Source: Oscarella lobularis
Taxonomy: Eukaryota > Porifera > Homoscleromorpha > Homosclerophorida > Oscarellidae
Assembly: GCF_947507565.1 (NCBI RefSeq)
Contig: NC_089177.1
Location: 2,232,001-2,296,000 of the forward strand
Direction: 5' to 3'
Length of the DNA stretch: 64,000 nt
Shown here: piece after piece, positions 13,733 to 29,800 of the stretch
Numbering within the stretch: the first letter of the stretch is position 1
How the letters are laid out: every line of letters begins with the position of its first letter
Notes under the pieces: model-generated
Seen by the model: the letters and a program-made list of their open reading frames with translations, nothing else
The model's database searches: none
What the model was told of the DNA's origin: nothing
Program-made: the position numbers and the translations under genes

Positions 13733-14864
13733 ATGGCGTTGCTCATCGACGAACACAAATGCAGATCGAGCGCCGATTGTCTACAATGGAACAATGACAG
13801 CAGGTTGATCGACGAGGCGGAGCACGTCGATGTGAGGCCCCTCAAACCTGGTGGCCCGTTCGCTCTTCCTGCCCACGAATCGGTAGCGCAAAACGTTCTC
13901 GCATCGTCGCACGGCCAGCGTCTACTCCCTCTCTCTTTAGCCGATCGATTTTCTGAAGAGATTTAGCGACGACGGCGACGGCAACGTGAAAATTCGTTTC
14001 GAACACGGAACGACGACGCTCGCCTTCAAATTCGAACACGGCGTCATCGTTGCCGTCGATTCGAGAGCGACGGCCGGATCGTGGATAGGCAAGAAAGAAA
14101 AAATTCGATTAATTAATTAATTATATTTAATTAATTAATTATTTTTACAGCTTCGCAAACGGTGAAAAAGGTTATTGAGATCAATCCTTACCTGTTGGGA
14201 ACGATGGCCGGAGGGGCGGCCGATTGCTCGTTCTGGGAGCGAGACTTGGCATACCGGTGCAGGTCACTTGCTCCAGCCTTATTTATGCTTCGACTTTCAT
14301 CTGAAAGTTCAGGTTGTATGAACTGCGCAACGGGGAGCGGATATCAGTGGCGGCGGCGTCAAAAGTCCTATTGAATACCTTGAACTATTTCAGGGGTATG
14401 GGCTTGTCTGTGGGCACGATGATATGCGGTTGGGACAAGAAGGTAAAGAGAGACGGGGAGATAGCCATTATATAAGGGCGGCGTTAGAATTATCTCTTTC
14501 TTCCAGGGACCCGGGCTCTATTACGTCGATAGCGGTGGCCAGCGACTCACTCACCACGTGTTTTCCGTCGGATCAGGGTCGACGTACGCGTACGGGATTA
14601 TTGATAGCACGTACCGATGGGACATGTCCGTCGAGGAGGCGTACGACTTGGGCAAGCGTGCCATCTATCACGCGACGCATAGGGATGCGTACAGCGGCGG
14701 CGTGGTCAACTGTAAGAAAAGAGTCGAAATCAAATAGATAGATATCATTACGAGCTATATTTTTTTTAGTGTACCATGTAAAGGAGACGGGATGGATAAA
14801 GGTGTCGCAGACTGACGTCGCCGTGTTGCACTATCAGTACGCAGAGGAAAAGATGAAGAAGTGA
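13733..14864 (+). CDS. PSMB5: Proteasome subunit beta type-5 (chymotrypsin-like site)
   Basis: Catalytic beta5 subunit of the 20S proteasome. The start at 13733 gives a poorly conserved propeptide. The mature protein begins at the Thr after HG in [18 protein letters not shown], the catalytic N-terminal nucleophile. Further hallmarks are [97 protein letters not shown] and [19 protein letters not shown]. It ends at TGA 14862-14864. Introns are about 45-90 bp. One of them (14097-14150) holds an AT-rich perfect palindrome built of TTAATTAA units. Full length, no damage seen. Confidence 0.95.
14108..14142. repeat. AT-only palindrome in a PSMB5 intron
   Basis: Repeated TTAATTAA blocks on both sides of a TATA centre make a near-perfect 35-bp palindrome, filling most of a roughly 55-bp intron. 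Confidence 0.75.
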
Positions 14865-15029
14865 GAGTATCAGAGGAGGCACACGAACAACAATAGGAGT
14901 CCAATAAAGAAGAGGAAAACAAGACTCTTAGTGTCAATTGTTCAGTTTTTTGTCTAACTAAGAGAAAGAACCAACTGATCCCACTGACCTTTGATAGGGC
15001 GCGCGTCAATTTCATACTTCCAATATCTG

Positions 15030-17953
15030 TCATAAGGCGAAGGCCTTTCCGTCGATTGTGAGCCGAGGAGAGTCGACGAGATCGTAGCCATAGATAGCAG
15101 CAAGTCGAGCCGTTATCATGATCAGTACGCCCCAGAATAGTATGTAGATGAGTTGCCACATCCACTCAGCTAAAAGATTGCAGTGTGTATACAGTCCACG
15201 CGTTGAAGAAAGTGTCACTCACTTGTCGGTATAATGAGACTGATGATGAGCATGGAAAGAACGAAAAGAAAGATCGTCGGCAGCTAGACAGATACAGAAT
15301 CTTTGCAAACGGACGTCTGAGTGTGTGAGTGCGCGTGTACCACTGCTAAATGCCAGCCTTGTCGCTTGGTCAGACGACGTTGATTTCCTTCTAGGACATC
15401 GACAGTGTAGTTGCCAAGAAATAAGTCCATTGAATCCTACCAATGCAGCAATCTCACGTCATATGTCCATATAATAGGCAATATACATGTATACCTGTCT
15501 GAATCCGTCCCGAAAATTGTTGAACAGATAGCGAACGCTTGACTTGTAGCCGTCCTGCAAAGCTCCAGCTATTGATCTCTTTCCGGTTCTTATTAGCTAA
15601 GCAATCAACGAAAGGTTGCCCAAGCCGAGAGACCCTCTTCGTACCTGGTGAAGTCTGATTTCAATGCTCCAGTTCCAGTGTACTGCATAGCTATAGAGTC
15701 CCCATTGTCAGCCCAGACTGAAGAAAGAAAACGTCATGCTCGTCTAAAGGAAGTGGTCACCATACTATTCTTGAAGGTAAAATCAAAATCTTTGTGGCTT
15801 TCCAACGGTTCCCCGACAGCTAAAATTCCAAACGTCTACACAAAGAACTCTAACCGTAATCTCCAAAGACATCAGTCTGCAACCTCGAGCTGCTGTTGTA
15901 GGCACGTTCTAGCTAGCAATCCTTGAACGACGTTCGTGCTAAAAACGACAACGCTGAAGGGTGGACACAGTGGATTACCGTACTCATATCTCACCGATCT
16001 AAACAGTCGAGGCAATTTGTTCTGAAAATTCCCTCCTGTTGCACTTCATCGACTCCAGAGTCTCCTCTCGGATCTACTAGAAAATGCCTAAGAAGAAATT
16101 CTTAATCAAAGCAATTAGGATATCGATCTGTTTGACTTCATTCGCTCTCTCTCGTTTTTCAGATCATTCAGCAGAATAGACAGCTTGTCCCAGCGCATAT
16201 TTTTGCACTGATGATGAAAATCAAACGCGTGATATCTATAAGAGACGCGTAACCGATCAGGAAGCCCCCATTCGTCGTCTCCTTTCTACTTCAAAACGGA
16301 ATCATCACTTAATTTCTCTGCCTCGCGCGAAAACCGATTTCCAAGGGGTTGTTCAGACCCCTTTTGATTAATCTATAATTAAGGAGAAACGTCACTTCAA
16401 AAACACTCTGAGAGAGAGGGCTCTTAGACCAGATCGATTGCTACTAGTCGACCATAAAAGGAATGCTGCATTTCAATGTGCTTCTGGAACGATTTCGTCT
16501 GATCCACGTCATCGGCTATCAAGGGCTTGGGTTTGTATGATAAATTCGGTTTCTGGCTCCAGACAAGAGGAATAGAACCCCGAACCTAAGAGAACAACTA
16601 TTTAGAGTCGCGTGGCCATTCGAGACTACAGACTCATAGTGGCATATAATAAAATAAACAGGTACAGTACTGTGTATTACTTGAACAAAAGAAGCTTTAG
16701 CTCCGTTGTAGAAAACAATTTGCTCCGTTTCTACGGTGTTCGCCGCGTGACCATCAACGTCAATTCCTCGTCGATAGTATCGTACCCCTGTTGATTCCAA
16801 CTGTCATCCTAATCAATGAAGTAACCAGTGCACGGTACCCGCTCTCAATGAACTTCTCCTCGAAATAAGAAGAAACTGGAATTTCTTCTCATTGATGACA
16901 CATTCTCGAAAGGATATGACTGCAGAACAAAAAAATGTCAAGGATAATATTTATATGAAGAAAAGGGACATGGCTATTCAAGAAAAGATACAGCCATGTA
17001 AAATGGGCAAGGCAAAACGAGAGAGCTGAAAGAGAAAATCACCAGCAAACTGACGTCTACGATTTGTTCCTTTACTTCGCGCTGAGACGATATCTCCTGT
17101 AGCAAATATCTATTCCAAACGAAGTGACTCGCCGCCTACAAAGAGACTGCAAACTCGTACGACCATCGGAAGGGAGATGACAAGGAGGCACCCTTTCAAA
17201 TAGAGAAACGTCTTTGAATTCTGAGCCGGCATTACGAATTCGCTGGAGCGTGTGACTCAAGTCGTACGCCGTGCAAAAATAGAAACTCTCCGTGGAAAGA
17301 ACCGACTTCACCATATTCAAATAGGCGGCATTATTTTTCGTCTGTAGAAAAAATGATTACGACGACGACGACGACGACGACGACATTTGCAAATGACGTG
17401 TACTTGAATTTCAGTCAAGTGCCTCGACGATCGAGAAAAAGAAATAACGTCCGTTTCGGTTATCTTCCATATGGGATGACCGTCGATCTGTCCGACCTGC
17501 TGTCGCTTTGTAATGACAATCAGATAGCGACCTGTAAAATGGAATCTTGACATTCTATAATAATCGTTTTTACAGACACGTCGTCTAAGTAGCCCCAAAT
17601 TAAACTCGATCTTCTTTCTCTACTGTACACTTGACTTCCAACAATTGCTCACCTGCTATGAGTCGAATGATGCCCACGACACCGAAGATCTGCTGGATGC
17701 TCGCCGTGGGCGGTGCGGACGTCGTATTTCCTGTGCGAGTAAAATTCTGGTCGCTCTGCTTTGCGCTGCTTTTGCTTTGTCTTACTTATGAGCCGAATTT
17801 CGTCCGTTGATCGATCGATCTCGAGCATCTCCTTCTCCTGATCTCCTGCAATGGCGAATGCGTCGTGCGTCGTGTATCTACACAAAGATCGCGTGATGTA
17901 GCGCCAAAACGCGTGAACGGAGCGCACAGGCGAAGGCGTTCGTGGACGGCCAT
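15030..17953 (-). CDS. SACM1L: Phosphoinositide phosphatase SAC1
   Basis: ER/Golgi membrane phosphatase that hydrolyses PtdIns4P. The coding order on the minus strand starts at 17953 ([17 protein letters not shown]). It continues through [78 protein letters not shown] and [17 protein letters not shown]. Next come [18 protein letters not shown] and the catalytic loop CLDCLDR|TNV (CX5R type, split by an intron near 15935-16021). The C-terminus has two hydrophobic segments ([18 protein letters not shown] and [20 protein letters not shown]) that anchor it, then [17 protein letters not shown], stop 15030-15032. Everything expected of the family is present. A (GAC)n run lies in an intron at about 17359. 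The start codon is only 25 bp from that of MRPL52 on the other strand. Confidence 0.95.
17359..17384. repeat. (ACG)n trinucleotide run in a SACM1L intron
   Basis: Nine uninterrupted ACG/GAC units on the plus strand lie immediately beside the exon that encodes [11 protein letters not shown]. The run falls in an intron on the minus strand. Confidence 0.7.
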
Positions 17954-17978
17954 TGCTCTAGTTCTCCGGGACTTGAAC

Positions 17979-18459
17979 ATGGCACACGTCCTACCACGTG
18001 CGTCGATTTTTCGTCGTTTTGGGACGTTTCCTGTCGCTTTAGCGGGCCAAAAATGGCGAATCGAGTAAATAGATTTCTGTATCTATGGTCTGAAAGCTTT
18101 GAATATGGCGTCTGTAGGAAAGGAATGGCGAGAAGTGGAAACGAGTACGGTCCACTTACTGATTTGCCCGATTGGTCGTACGCAGGTAAAAATGGGTCAC
18201 CTATTGAACAGCAGCAGCAGACCGTGACACACTTTCGGGCCCTCACCTAAACGATTTCCGAAAATATTCGTTTCACTTACTTGATCTGCACAGATGGTCG
18301 ACCCGCTCCCGAATCAAAAGCAAAAGTGATAAGAAAACGTCGTCAAGAACACCTCGCGGTAGGAGGAAATGGGTAGAAACGAGAGAAAAGTCCTCCATAA
18401 TCTGTTCGGAGCAGGAAAGAATAAAGACGCTCTTGGACGACGAGCAACAGGCAGTCTGA
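17979..18459 (+). CDS. MRPL52: Mitochondrial ribosomal protein mL52
   Basis: Four small exons (17979-18064, 18118-18185, 18294-18358, 18415-18459) join in frame to 87 residues, all with GT..AG borders. The product has a mitochondrial-type leader (MAHVLPRASIFRRFGTFPVA), then GQKWRIEKGMARSGNEYGPL and TDLPDWSYADGRPAP. This matches the mL52 signature YGPLTELPDWSYADGRPAP of vertebrates. The tail is a short charged helix (RKRRQEHLAERIKTLLDDEQ). It is a component of the large mitoribosomal subunit. The gene fills the gap between SACM1L (head to head, 25 bp between start codons) and syntaxin-16 (tail to tail, 58 bp between stops). None of its exons is long enough for simple ORF scans. Confidence 0.93.
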
Positions 18460-18517
18460 ACGATGCACACAACAATAGAAAAGCTGTACACAGTACCAAT
18501 ACGAAATAACCAACAGA

Positions 18518-21731
<3,214 letters not shown>

Positions 21732-21759
21732 TTTCAGTAGGCTAACGTGCGTTACAAAC

Positions 21760-23748
21760 ATGGAAAACGATTCGTCCCCATTTCTGATGGAAATGAAAGA
21801 GACCGAAAAATCGGTCGAAGACGTCGAGCCGATAGAGTCGGAAAGAAAATCAAAAGAAGAAACAGTCCCTAAAGAAGAAATAAAACTCAAGAAGAAAATC
21901 GGACTCATGCACGCAATCGGAATGATGGCAGGTGGAATAATCGGCTCGGGCATTTTCTTCACACCGCACACCATCTACTCCCTATCGGGATCGGTCGGCA
22001 TGTCGATGGCGGTGTGGATCGTCTCGGGTCTAATCGCACTCGGCGGCGGTCTTTGCTATTGCGAACTCGGCGTCGCCTTTCCGGAATCGGGCGCCGAGTA
22101 CGTCTACCTGAACGCCGCCTACGGGCCCGCCATCGCTTTCCAGTTTCTCTGGATGGCGTTCATTCTCATTCGTCCCGTCAGCCAGGCGACGATAACGCTC
22201 GCTTTCGCCGTTCACGTCGCCCAGCCGTTCTACGAGAAGGGCTGCGAGCCGGACGGGTGGGCCGTCTCGCTCATAGGAATCGCGCTCACCGGTACGACGA
22301 ACTTTCGTCCTACGGCACTCCGTTTTTCTACTCCGCGATTTGTCTCTATAGTTTTTCTCGGCATTCTGAGTGCTCGATCGGTCAAGGCATCCGTGGTGCT
22401 ACAGAGTTGGCTAGCGGCTTTCAAGGTCGTTGCTCTCGCCATCATTGTTGGCCTTGCCATCTATTGGCTTTCCAAAGGTACGAATGCCTTGTATTGTCGC
22501 CGTTGCCGCCGTTGCCCGACTCACTTTTTTATCCTCAGGCGAAACCGGCAGTATAACTGAAAAGTTCGATCACACTACATCGTCGGTTGGAAAAATCAGT
22601 CTCGCGTTTTATCAATCGCTTTGGGCCTACGACGGATGGTTACTAACTTTTCACAATAGTTATAGTATTTATACTTTTTACTGAAGGAACGCTCTCAACT
22701 TTGTCGCAGAAGAAATCCCTAATCCTCCCAAGTACGTACAGTAAATATATCTCAAAATAGCGCGCGGTTTACACCTTTTACTGCGCAGAAATTTTCCTCG
22801 GGCAGCCGCTTCGGCTGTTTTTCTTGTCATTGGCTGCTACGTCTGTGTCAATATTGCCTACTTTGTTCTTCTCACGAGAGAGGAATTTCTGCTCAGTCCA
22901 GCCGTAGCTATCGTAAGATCGTCTCCAACTGACTGCGTTTTGTAACACGTCATCTTTTTCCTAAGACAATCGGTGAAAAGGTTTGGGGAGATGCAGGTCT
23001 CATTGTCATGCCGCTAGCCGTCGCTCTGAGCTGTCTCGGAGCGTCGGCTTCGTCCTTGTTTGTTGCCTCTCGGTAACCTATCAACGAGCAGCTAAATAAT
23101 TCTCGAGCTTTTGCCTTTAGACTCATATATGCTGCTGGTCGAAAAGGTCATCTGCCTTCGTTTTTGGGCCTCCTTCATCCTGACTATCGCAGTCCCATTC
23201 CGGCCATTCTATTTCAGGTTGTGCACTGTGTTTCTTACTCGATGTGTGCCTTAGAATTTTTGTACAGTCTATTCTCGCCAGTCTCTACATTCTGGTTGGC
23301 AACTATGACGTTCTCATTGACGCCTTTTCATTCGTGATTTGGATATTTTATCTTGCAACGTTCGTTTCCATTTACGTCATTCGCTACAGAATGCCAAATG
23401 CTCATAGACCGCACAAGGCAATTAGAGATAATGGTACACTGGTAATTGGGCATGCTCTAATTTTTTATTATTATAGGTATGGACCTGGTTGCCCGCAGTG
23501 ATGATCATAGTGAGCATCTTCCTGATCGTCGTTCCAGTCATACAAGCTCCAATTTATCTTTTGACATTGCTTGGTTTTATACCGGGGTTCTTTTTCTACT
23601 TCGTAGTTCTTAGTGGGAGATGGAAGTTTTCTCTTCTGACGAAGGCTAATGGTAAGCTGACCTGCCACTCATTTATTCTAGCAGCAATTCTTTTTGCTCA
23701 TTAGCTACTCTGAAAAGAATTGCTATACATTTGTGCAATTTGGGATGA
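21760..23748 (+). CDS. SLC7 LAT-type amino acid transporter light chain
   Basis: Twelve-helix amino acid exchanger of the L-type (LAT) family, which usually pairs with an SLC3 heavy chain. The N-terminus is a charged cytosolic stretch, then helix 1 with the substrate motif GIIGSGIFFTP. GGGLCYCELGVAFPESGAEYVYL is the family signature. After a roughly 60-bp intron come RSVKASVVLQSWLAAFKVVA, FYQSLWAYDGW, EEIPNPP, LSCLGASASSLFVASR, GRKGHLPSFLGLLHPDYRSP and FSFVIWIFYLATF. The likely last exon gives TLKRIAIHLCNLG, like the conserved MxRITxxLQKL end of LATs, stop 23746-23748. About nine exons. The extracellular Cys in KGCEPD corresponds to the heavy-chain disulfide position. The start is 28 bp from that of syntaxin-16. 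Which SLC7 member it is cannot be decided here. Confidence 0.92.
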
Positions 23749-23893
23749 TCAGCTGGGCCATCAGAATTATTCTCAAACTTTACACTGACTTAGCTTTAGT
23801 GTCTTCGATTTTATATGCCCACAAAATAAAATATGTAAATACACAAGGAACCTCTATTTTTGCGTCGCGGAGTGCTTACCTGCACAAACACGT

Positions 23894-26800
23894 TTAGTGG
23901 CCAGCTTGGCAGACTAGCGCTGTGCCTCTCAGTATCCAATGATGAGGTGCCTCGTTTGCTGGCAGTTTCACCGTTGTCACCGTTCTAGCCAAGCCTCGCT
24001 CTGACGATTGGTATAAAGGACAATCAAAAACGTGACCAGGTTGAGATGATTCCACCTAGACAATATAGATGCAGTAGGAGAGCAAAGATAAAGAAGGGCA
24101 AGTTACCTTTCCTGGAATAAATTGAATTTGAGGAAAGGCCTGAAAGTATTTTGGCGACCTAAGATCCGTCAATTTTCCATCGTGCCATTCGGCACCCTCA
24201 AGAAAAAGTCCATGTACAAAGATTCCGATTTCAGGCGATGTGTTCTAAGAAATATTATTATTAAAAATAAAAGTAACAGCATTTAGGAACCTACAGTGCC
24301 TGGATAGTCATTAGACTGCAAAATTGTTTCAGTTACACGATGAGAAAAGTCCAGCTCATCGATAGGTAATTGATTTTTTCTTGCAAAACACTGCAAAACG
24401 GCGGTCAAAAGACCTAAGAAGAGAATTGCTATAATTATTCGCGCATTTCAACGACTATACCTTTAGGATAGAAAAAGGCAGACAACCAGAAAGACGACGG
24501 TATCACCATTTGATTAGAAGACGATTTCGAACGACCACTAGACGCTGCTACAGCTTTGAGAGCAGACAAAGCCGACGAGCTTTCTTCCGGATACAGAGAA
24601 CCCCCAGAGCCCCAATCGCCCGCAGATGGGCGCAAGGCAAGGGCCCATTGACGAAAAAAGTCGACACGACAAACAAGATTGCTAACCCACTTTCCAATAG
24701 TCAGAGAAGAAGCGTAGGAAACGCCAAGCCAAGACTGGGGAACTCGACTGACGGAGAGAGACTCGAACACGTTCTGAAGCCCGTCGGACAAGACTTCTTC
24801 GCCCGTCAAGGTGGCGACAAGACTCTTCGCCGAACGTCTGACAGTGGATAGGAGAGCGTTGAAACGACGCACTTCGTGGAGAAGAACGGTGTCAAGAGGA
24901 CAGCAGGCGTAGGTTGGCACTTGTTGAGATTTGGAATCTTTTCTCGTTTCTCGACTGTAATCCAGGAAGTCGATATCGCGTTCCCTTACGGAATCGAACT
25001 CGGTGATGTCGTCAGGTAAGTGATCGAGAATTTCTTGAGCTTGTTGCAAGACCAAAACTTCGGTCGCCGTTCTTTGTTTCTCACCCGTTCGGGGCTGAAT
25101 GCGTAGGACCGACTCGATGAGAAGTCGACGTTGGCTTTCACTGCGAATTTCTTCGACAGAAGGATGCATGCCGAATATTTCTGGTTGATCCAAGAGAGGG
25201 AGAGACCGGATGTGTCGACAAAAATCCTCGAAACCCAGTCCGGTGTCGAGAATGGGATAATTCTAAAAGAGCCTGTATCTATGAATGAAAATATTTATAT
25301 ATAATCTTACCGGGCAATTCATAAAGCAGTTTGATTCGATGCGTTCCGAGTAGAATTCGGCGAGCAGTTCTTTCATGCACCGTCGGTCCCATTCGTCAGT
25401 GACCCGGCCTCCGTATACAACATCTCCGGTCATGCAGCGCAAAGCGTTCCAACGCACTTGTCCGCCAGACGAAACCAACGTATCTCTCAAGATGTGAACA
25501 GCCACCTGAAGAAAAGGAGATTGCCTATGCAGAATCGTTAGAGTCTATATTCCGCTAATAGCACCTCTAAATCGGCTGTAGAGAATTCATAGGCGACGTT
25601 CCATCCCAACGATCCAAATTTCTTTCTTTCGACCACGACAGCGTGAAAGATGCAGAGGCTGTAGAGGAGTTGGCACCAGATCGGTCGATCTCGACCCCAT
25701 TCGCTAGGATTGTCGCCAACTATAGTTGATTCTAGCACCGAAACGTTTTGCTGAAGGTTGGCGCTGATGCCTTCGGGAGGTTCCACTGTCACCTTCGTAG
25801 CGACGGAACCTCGTGCAATGAAATAAGAAAACAGGTCTGTGTCATTACCTTGATTCCTCTTCTAAGTACTTGCTGAGGAAAAGACTTATTCGGCATTGAG
25901 CTGAGCCATAGCCGGAAAGTCGGGTTGACACTTCCAGTTGCTAGCCTAAAATAATCAGTATGCAGTGATATTTTACTGAGCACGCCGATTTTCGTCAAAT
26001 CGAGGTATCTATCTATCTAATCAGGGTGACTGAGCGAGAGGGTGCCTAAACTTTTGTACGAGTCGTCTCTCCATCTTTGACTAACCCGGTGACGAGGTTT
26101 TCGAGTGCAGGCATCCACGACGCAGCGAGATGACAATTCTGAAGGAAGACCCACTTCTGCGATGCTATAGCCGATCGTTGAATCAATTCCTTCGCCATGT
26201 GACCTTGGTTGCGTCCCAGTGAAATCATGTCGAGAGACTGGGAGCTGCCCAATTCGCGTCGACTCAAACTCAACAATTGAGAAGCAGGATCACATCCTAG
26301 GAAGCAGGTCACAAACTATGCATTTCGCGTCTAAACAGATTGACGGCACCTGCAGAAAGAATAAGAATAATAGGCTGAGTCGACGACGCTTTTTTCGCTA
26401 CTTCCAGAAGATCAGCAACCGGCGACGAAACAAACTGGCTACCCATTTTTTCGGTAATAAACAGATGAACGCTTTCTAGTAAAGATTTCGGCCGAAGCGT
26501 CTTGATGACAAGAAGACGCTGAAAAGAGGTCAAGTGATTCCAGAAGGGATCCACGGACTGCTGTAATAGAAACGTGTAAGGATTCTCAGTCTCTTGGAGG
26601 GACGTAAAGAAAGTCGAGCTCTCGCTCAAACGAAAGCAGAGACCCGACAAGGAGGAGAGCGCCTTCTCGAGACACTGGCAGTCCTTCCACGATTGCTCCG
26701 TCATCCAGGCGGGAAAAGGAGCGCATTCGTTGAGCTCTTCATTTCCTGGTGTAGACACGCTCATCGGTCGATGAATAATTGTCGAACGTCTCTTCTTCGT

Positions 26801-29800
26801 CGTTGGAGGAGACGGTACGTGTTTCGTCGACATTTTTCGAAGTCTGTCTCGAAGCGAAAGAGTCGAGTCAATCGTCTCGTTCCTGTACGCTGAACCCTGA
26901 AGAAAAACGTTCCATTCAGTATCCGTTATGTACGACTTTCCATCATCGACGTCGTTTGACGACGACACTCGTCTCAGTATGGACGAGCAGAGAAGAAACG
27001 CAAAGGGCAGGTGATGTTGAGCGAAGAGGCCTTGAACAGTTTCCTTATAGATGGTGACGGTTAAATCGTCAACGATCTGACGAAGATGTTCGTCCAAGTC
27101 GGTGCCGTTCTCGTGACGACCGCAACAAGTGAAAAAGATGTCCTTGAACCAGTTGAGAGAGAAATTATACATGACGTTGAGACGAGACAACTCGGATATG
27201 ACGAAGTAGAGGATTGAACCTCGAGTAGCAACCTGTAAGAAGCAAGTGAAGTGCTTCTAAGCATTTCTATTGCATACTCCTACCGATAGATATTGGGCTC
27301 TCGCTTCTTCAAGCTGTCGTTGCGTCGCTCTCTTTTGCGCCACTCTAGAGCTCAGCTCTTCGGCTCGTTTCTTCGATTCTTGGAGCGTTTGAACGAGTTC
27401 CTGCCTATCCAGTATGTGGCCCTCTTCTGACTGCAGCAAATCGAGCATTCGGTCTTCCAACGACGACAATTGAACGCGATCGGACGCTAAAGCTTTCGTC
27501 AGCTCGGCTCGCTGCTCTTCGAGCGTCGGACACTCCATCAAGACGACGTCCGAGAGCAGTTGCTCTTTGAGAGCCTCAAAAGTGATGCTAAAATTGACGA
27601 CGCTGACCAACGTGGAAAGCTCGGGAGGAAAATCAGGATTGGCTAAAGACGTGCACAGATAAAGCCTATAGAAAACAGAAACTACGTAGATAAGCACCAT
27701 AAAACCAATACATAGACGTACCTAAATTCCGAGCTGTAGTTGATCATTTGATCTCCAATACAAATGAATGACTCTCCGCTGCGAGTCACAATGTCTTTTC
27801 TCAACACCGGCTGAAGAGACGAATTGATCGATTCGCCGACGTTATGAAGAAGAACAGGTTGCCCAATCCGAATCGCTCTCTCGATCACTTGCATAAAGTT
27901 GACTTCGCTCGCGTCGACGACAATCAACCCATTTGGTTTCTCCAAAATTTCGAGCCACTTCTGAGCCTGCCCTTGAGGATCGATGATCAACGGCCACTTT
28001 CCCTTACGCGTGACGAGAACTCCATTTTCGATGGAATGACTGTCGAGAGGAAGGCCCTGCTGATGCCACGTTTCTAATTCGACGTCAGTCGTCAGACTGG
28101 ATATCATCGTGTGTCCATCGGAGAGACCGATATCGTATTCGACGTACGACTCGCGCCACAGGGCCGTCAAATATTGCCGATAGGTGAACGAAAACGGACC
28201 GAGATAGGTCAGCGACGCGGCCGAGTAGAGAGCGTCGCCGTGGAGACGCGACAAACGGCCTTCGAGATTGGCAAGCGACGACGACCAGCGAACCTCCTCT
28301 TCGGCGAGAGCCGAGACGAGAATTCGAGCGCGTTTGATTCTCAAACGCGATTGCTTCTGCTTTCGTTTCAACTCGTCTCGCTCTGCCGCGCTCGCGCCGT
28401 GCTTCTTCTCCAATTTAGCGAATTCCTCTTCGATGCCGGAAAGATTTTTCTGCTTCTCTTTCAATTCCGCCCGGGCCGACTGGAGTTCGTTGAGAGCGAG
28501 AGCGCACTTGCGCTTTTTCGGTTCGACGATCTTGAAGACTTCGACGTAGTGCTGCAGGGCCAAAACCCACGCGCAAATCGATCGACACGCCGCCGATACG
28601 CGACCGATGTGCTTCGGCGAGAATCCCTCGTGCGACGTGTACGCGCGAAGGTCGTCGAGCACCTGATCGGCGACGTTGTCCTTGTCGAACGAAACGAGCG
28701 AGTTGAGGAAGCTCGGATCGGCGAGCAATTGCTTCGCCGTCGTCCAATCGGGCTTTCGCTTCAAAAGAACGCAAACTGCTGCCATTACATTCATGACCAT
28801 TTCGGGCGGTTTCACGTAGACGCGTATCTCGGCAATGTCCGTTTTGTCGAGAGCGTCTAAGTTGAGCACGGCCGCTTCGAGAGCGGGAAACGCTTCGTCC
28901 AAGTCCCGCTGAGCGGCGAGAGCGTTCTCTTCGACCAGTCGCGTCTCCTCGGCCATTCTCGCCTCTTCTTCCTGAACGACGCTTCGGACTCGATCGATTG
29001 CCTCTTGCTCGCGAGCAAGCTCGGCGAGCAGGAGTTCGGTCGCTCGCGCCTTCTCGGCGATGACGGGACGAAGATGTTCCATTTCCCGCTGCATGACGTC
29101 GACGTTGCGACGCGCACTGCTCAGACAGTCGAGACCCGACTGCAATCGACGTCGCTGTTTCATCAAATTCGACTCGTTCGTTCGCAGGAGCGAAACGAAA
29201 CGATTGACGAAGTGAAGAAAGGACGTCGGCGACGCGTAATACCGTCGATTCAGCTCGTCGAAAAGTAGTCGGTTCGTTCCCCTGACCGAAAGATGAACGG
29301 CAACACACAAACGCGAAATATTCTAAAGCATAGTACATGTATAACTATCTATGTAAATGAGCTACTATGTACCTCAAACATGTGCTCTCTCTTTTCGAGT
29401 TCGTAAAACAGCGACTGGGCGACGGACTGGAGCGCGTGCGGCGGCCATTCGTCGTACCAATCTAACGTGCACTGTCGAAGTAGCGCCGGACAGAGAACGC
29501 ATCGTCGTCGAAAGTGACTCTGAGCCGGACTCAATGCCAAGCAGACGTGAAGATTTCGTCTCACGGTGCGCACGAGTTTCTCGTAGACGACGTCGCGCGA
29601 TTCTGCCGCCACCGCCGCCGCGTTTTCCGACGGCATGGCGGCGAGCAGCAATTCGAGTTCTTCGGCGTCGAACAGCTCGTAAATTTCGCCGGATGCGAGA
29701 AATTCGTTCAAATCCTCGACGACGTCGTCGCTCGTTAAATCGGCGTCGGTTAAAAGCAAGATGATCGATTTTCCGTCGACTCCCACGTCGCGGTAGAGTT

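Noticed and set aside
28111-28860. Plus-strand 249-codon frame
   Set aside because: Antisense to the dynein stalk/microtubule-binding exon; the minus-strand frame has clear family motifs.
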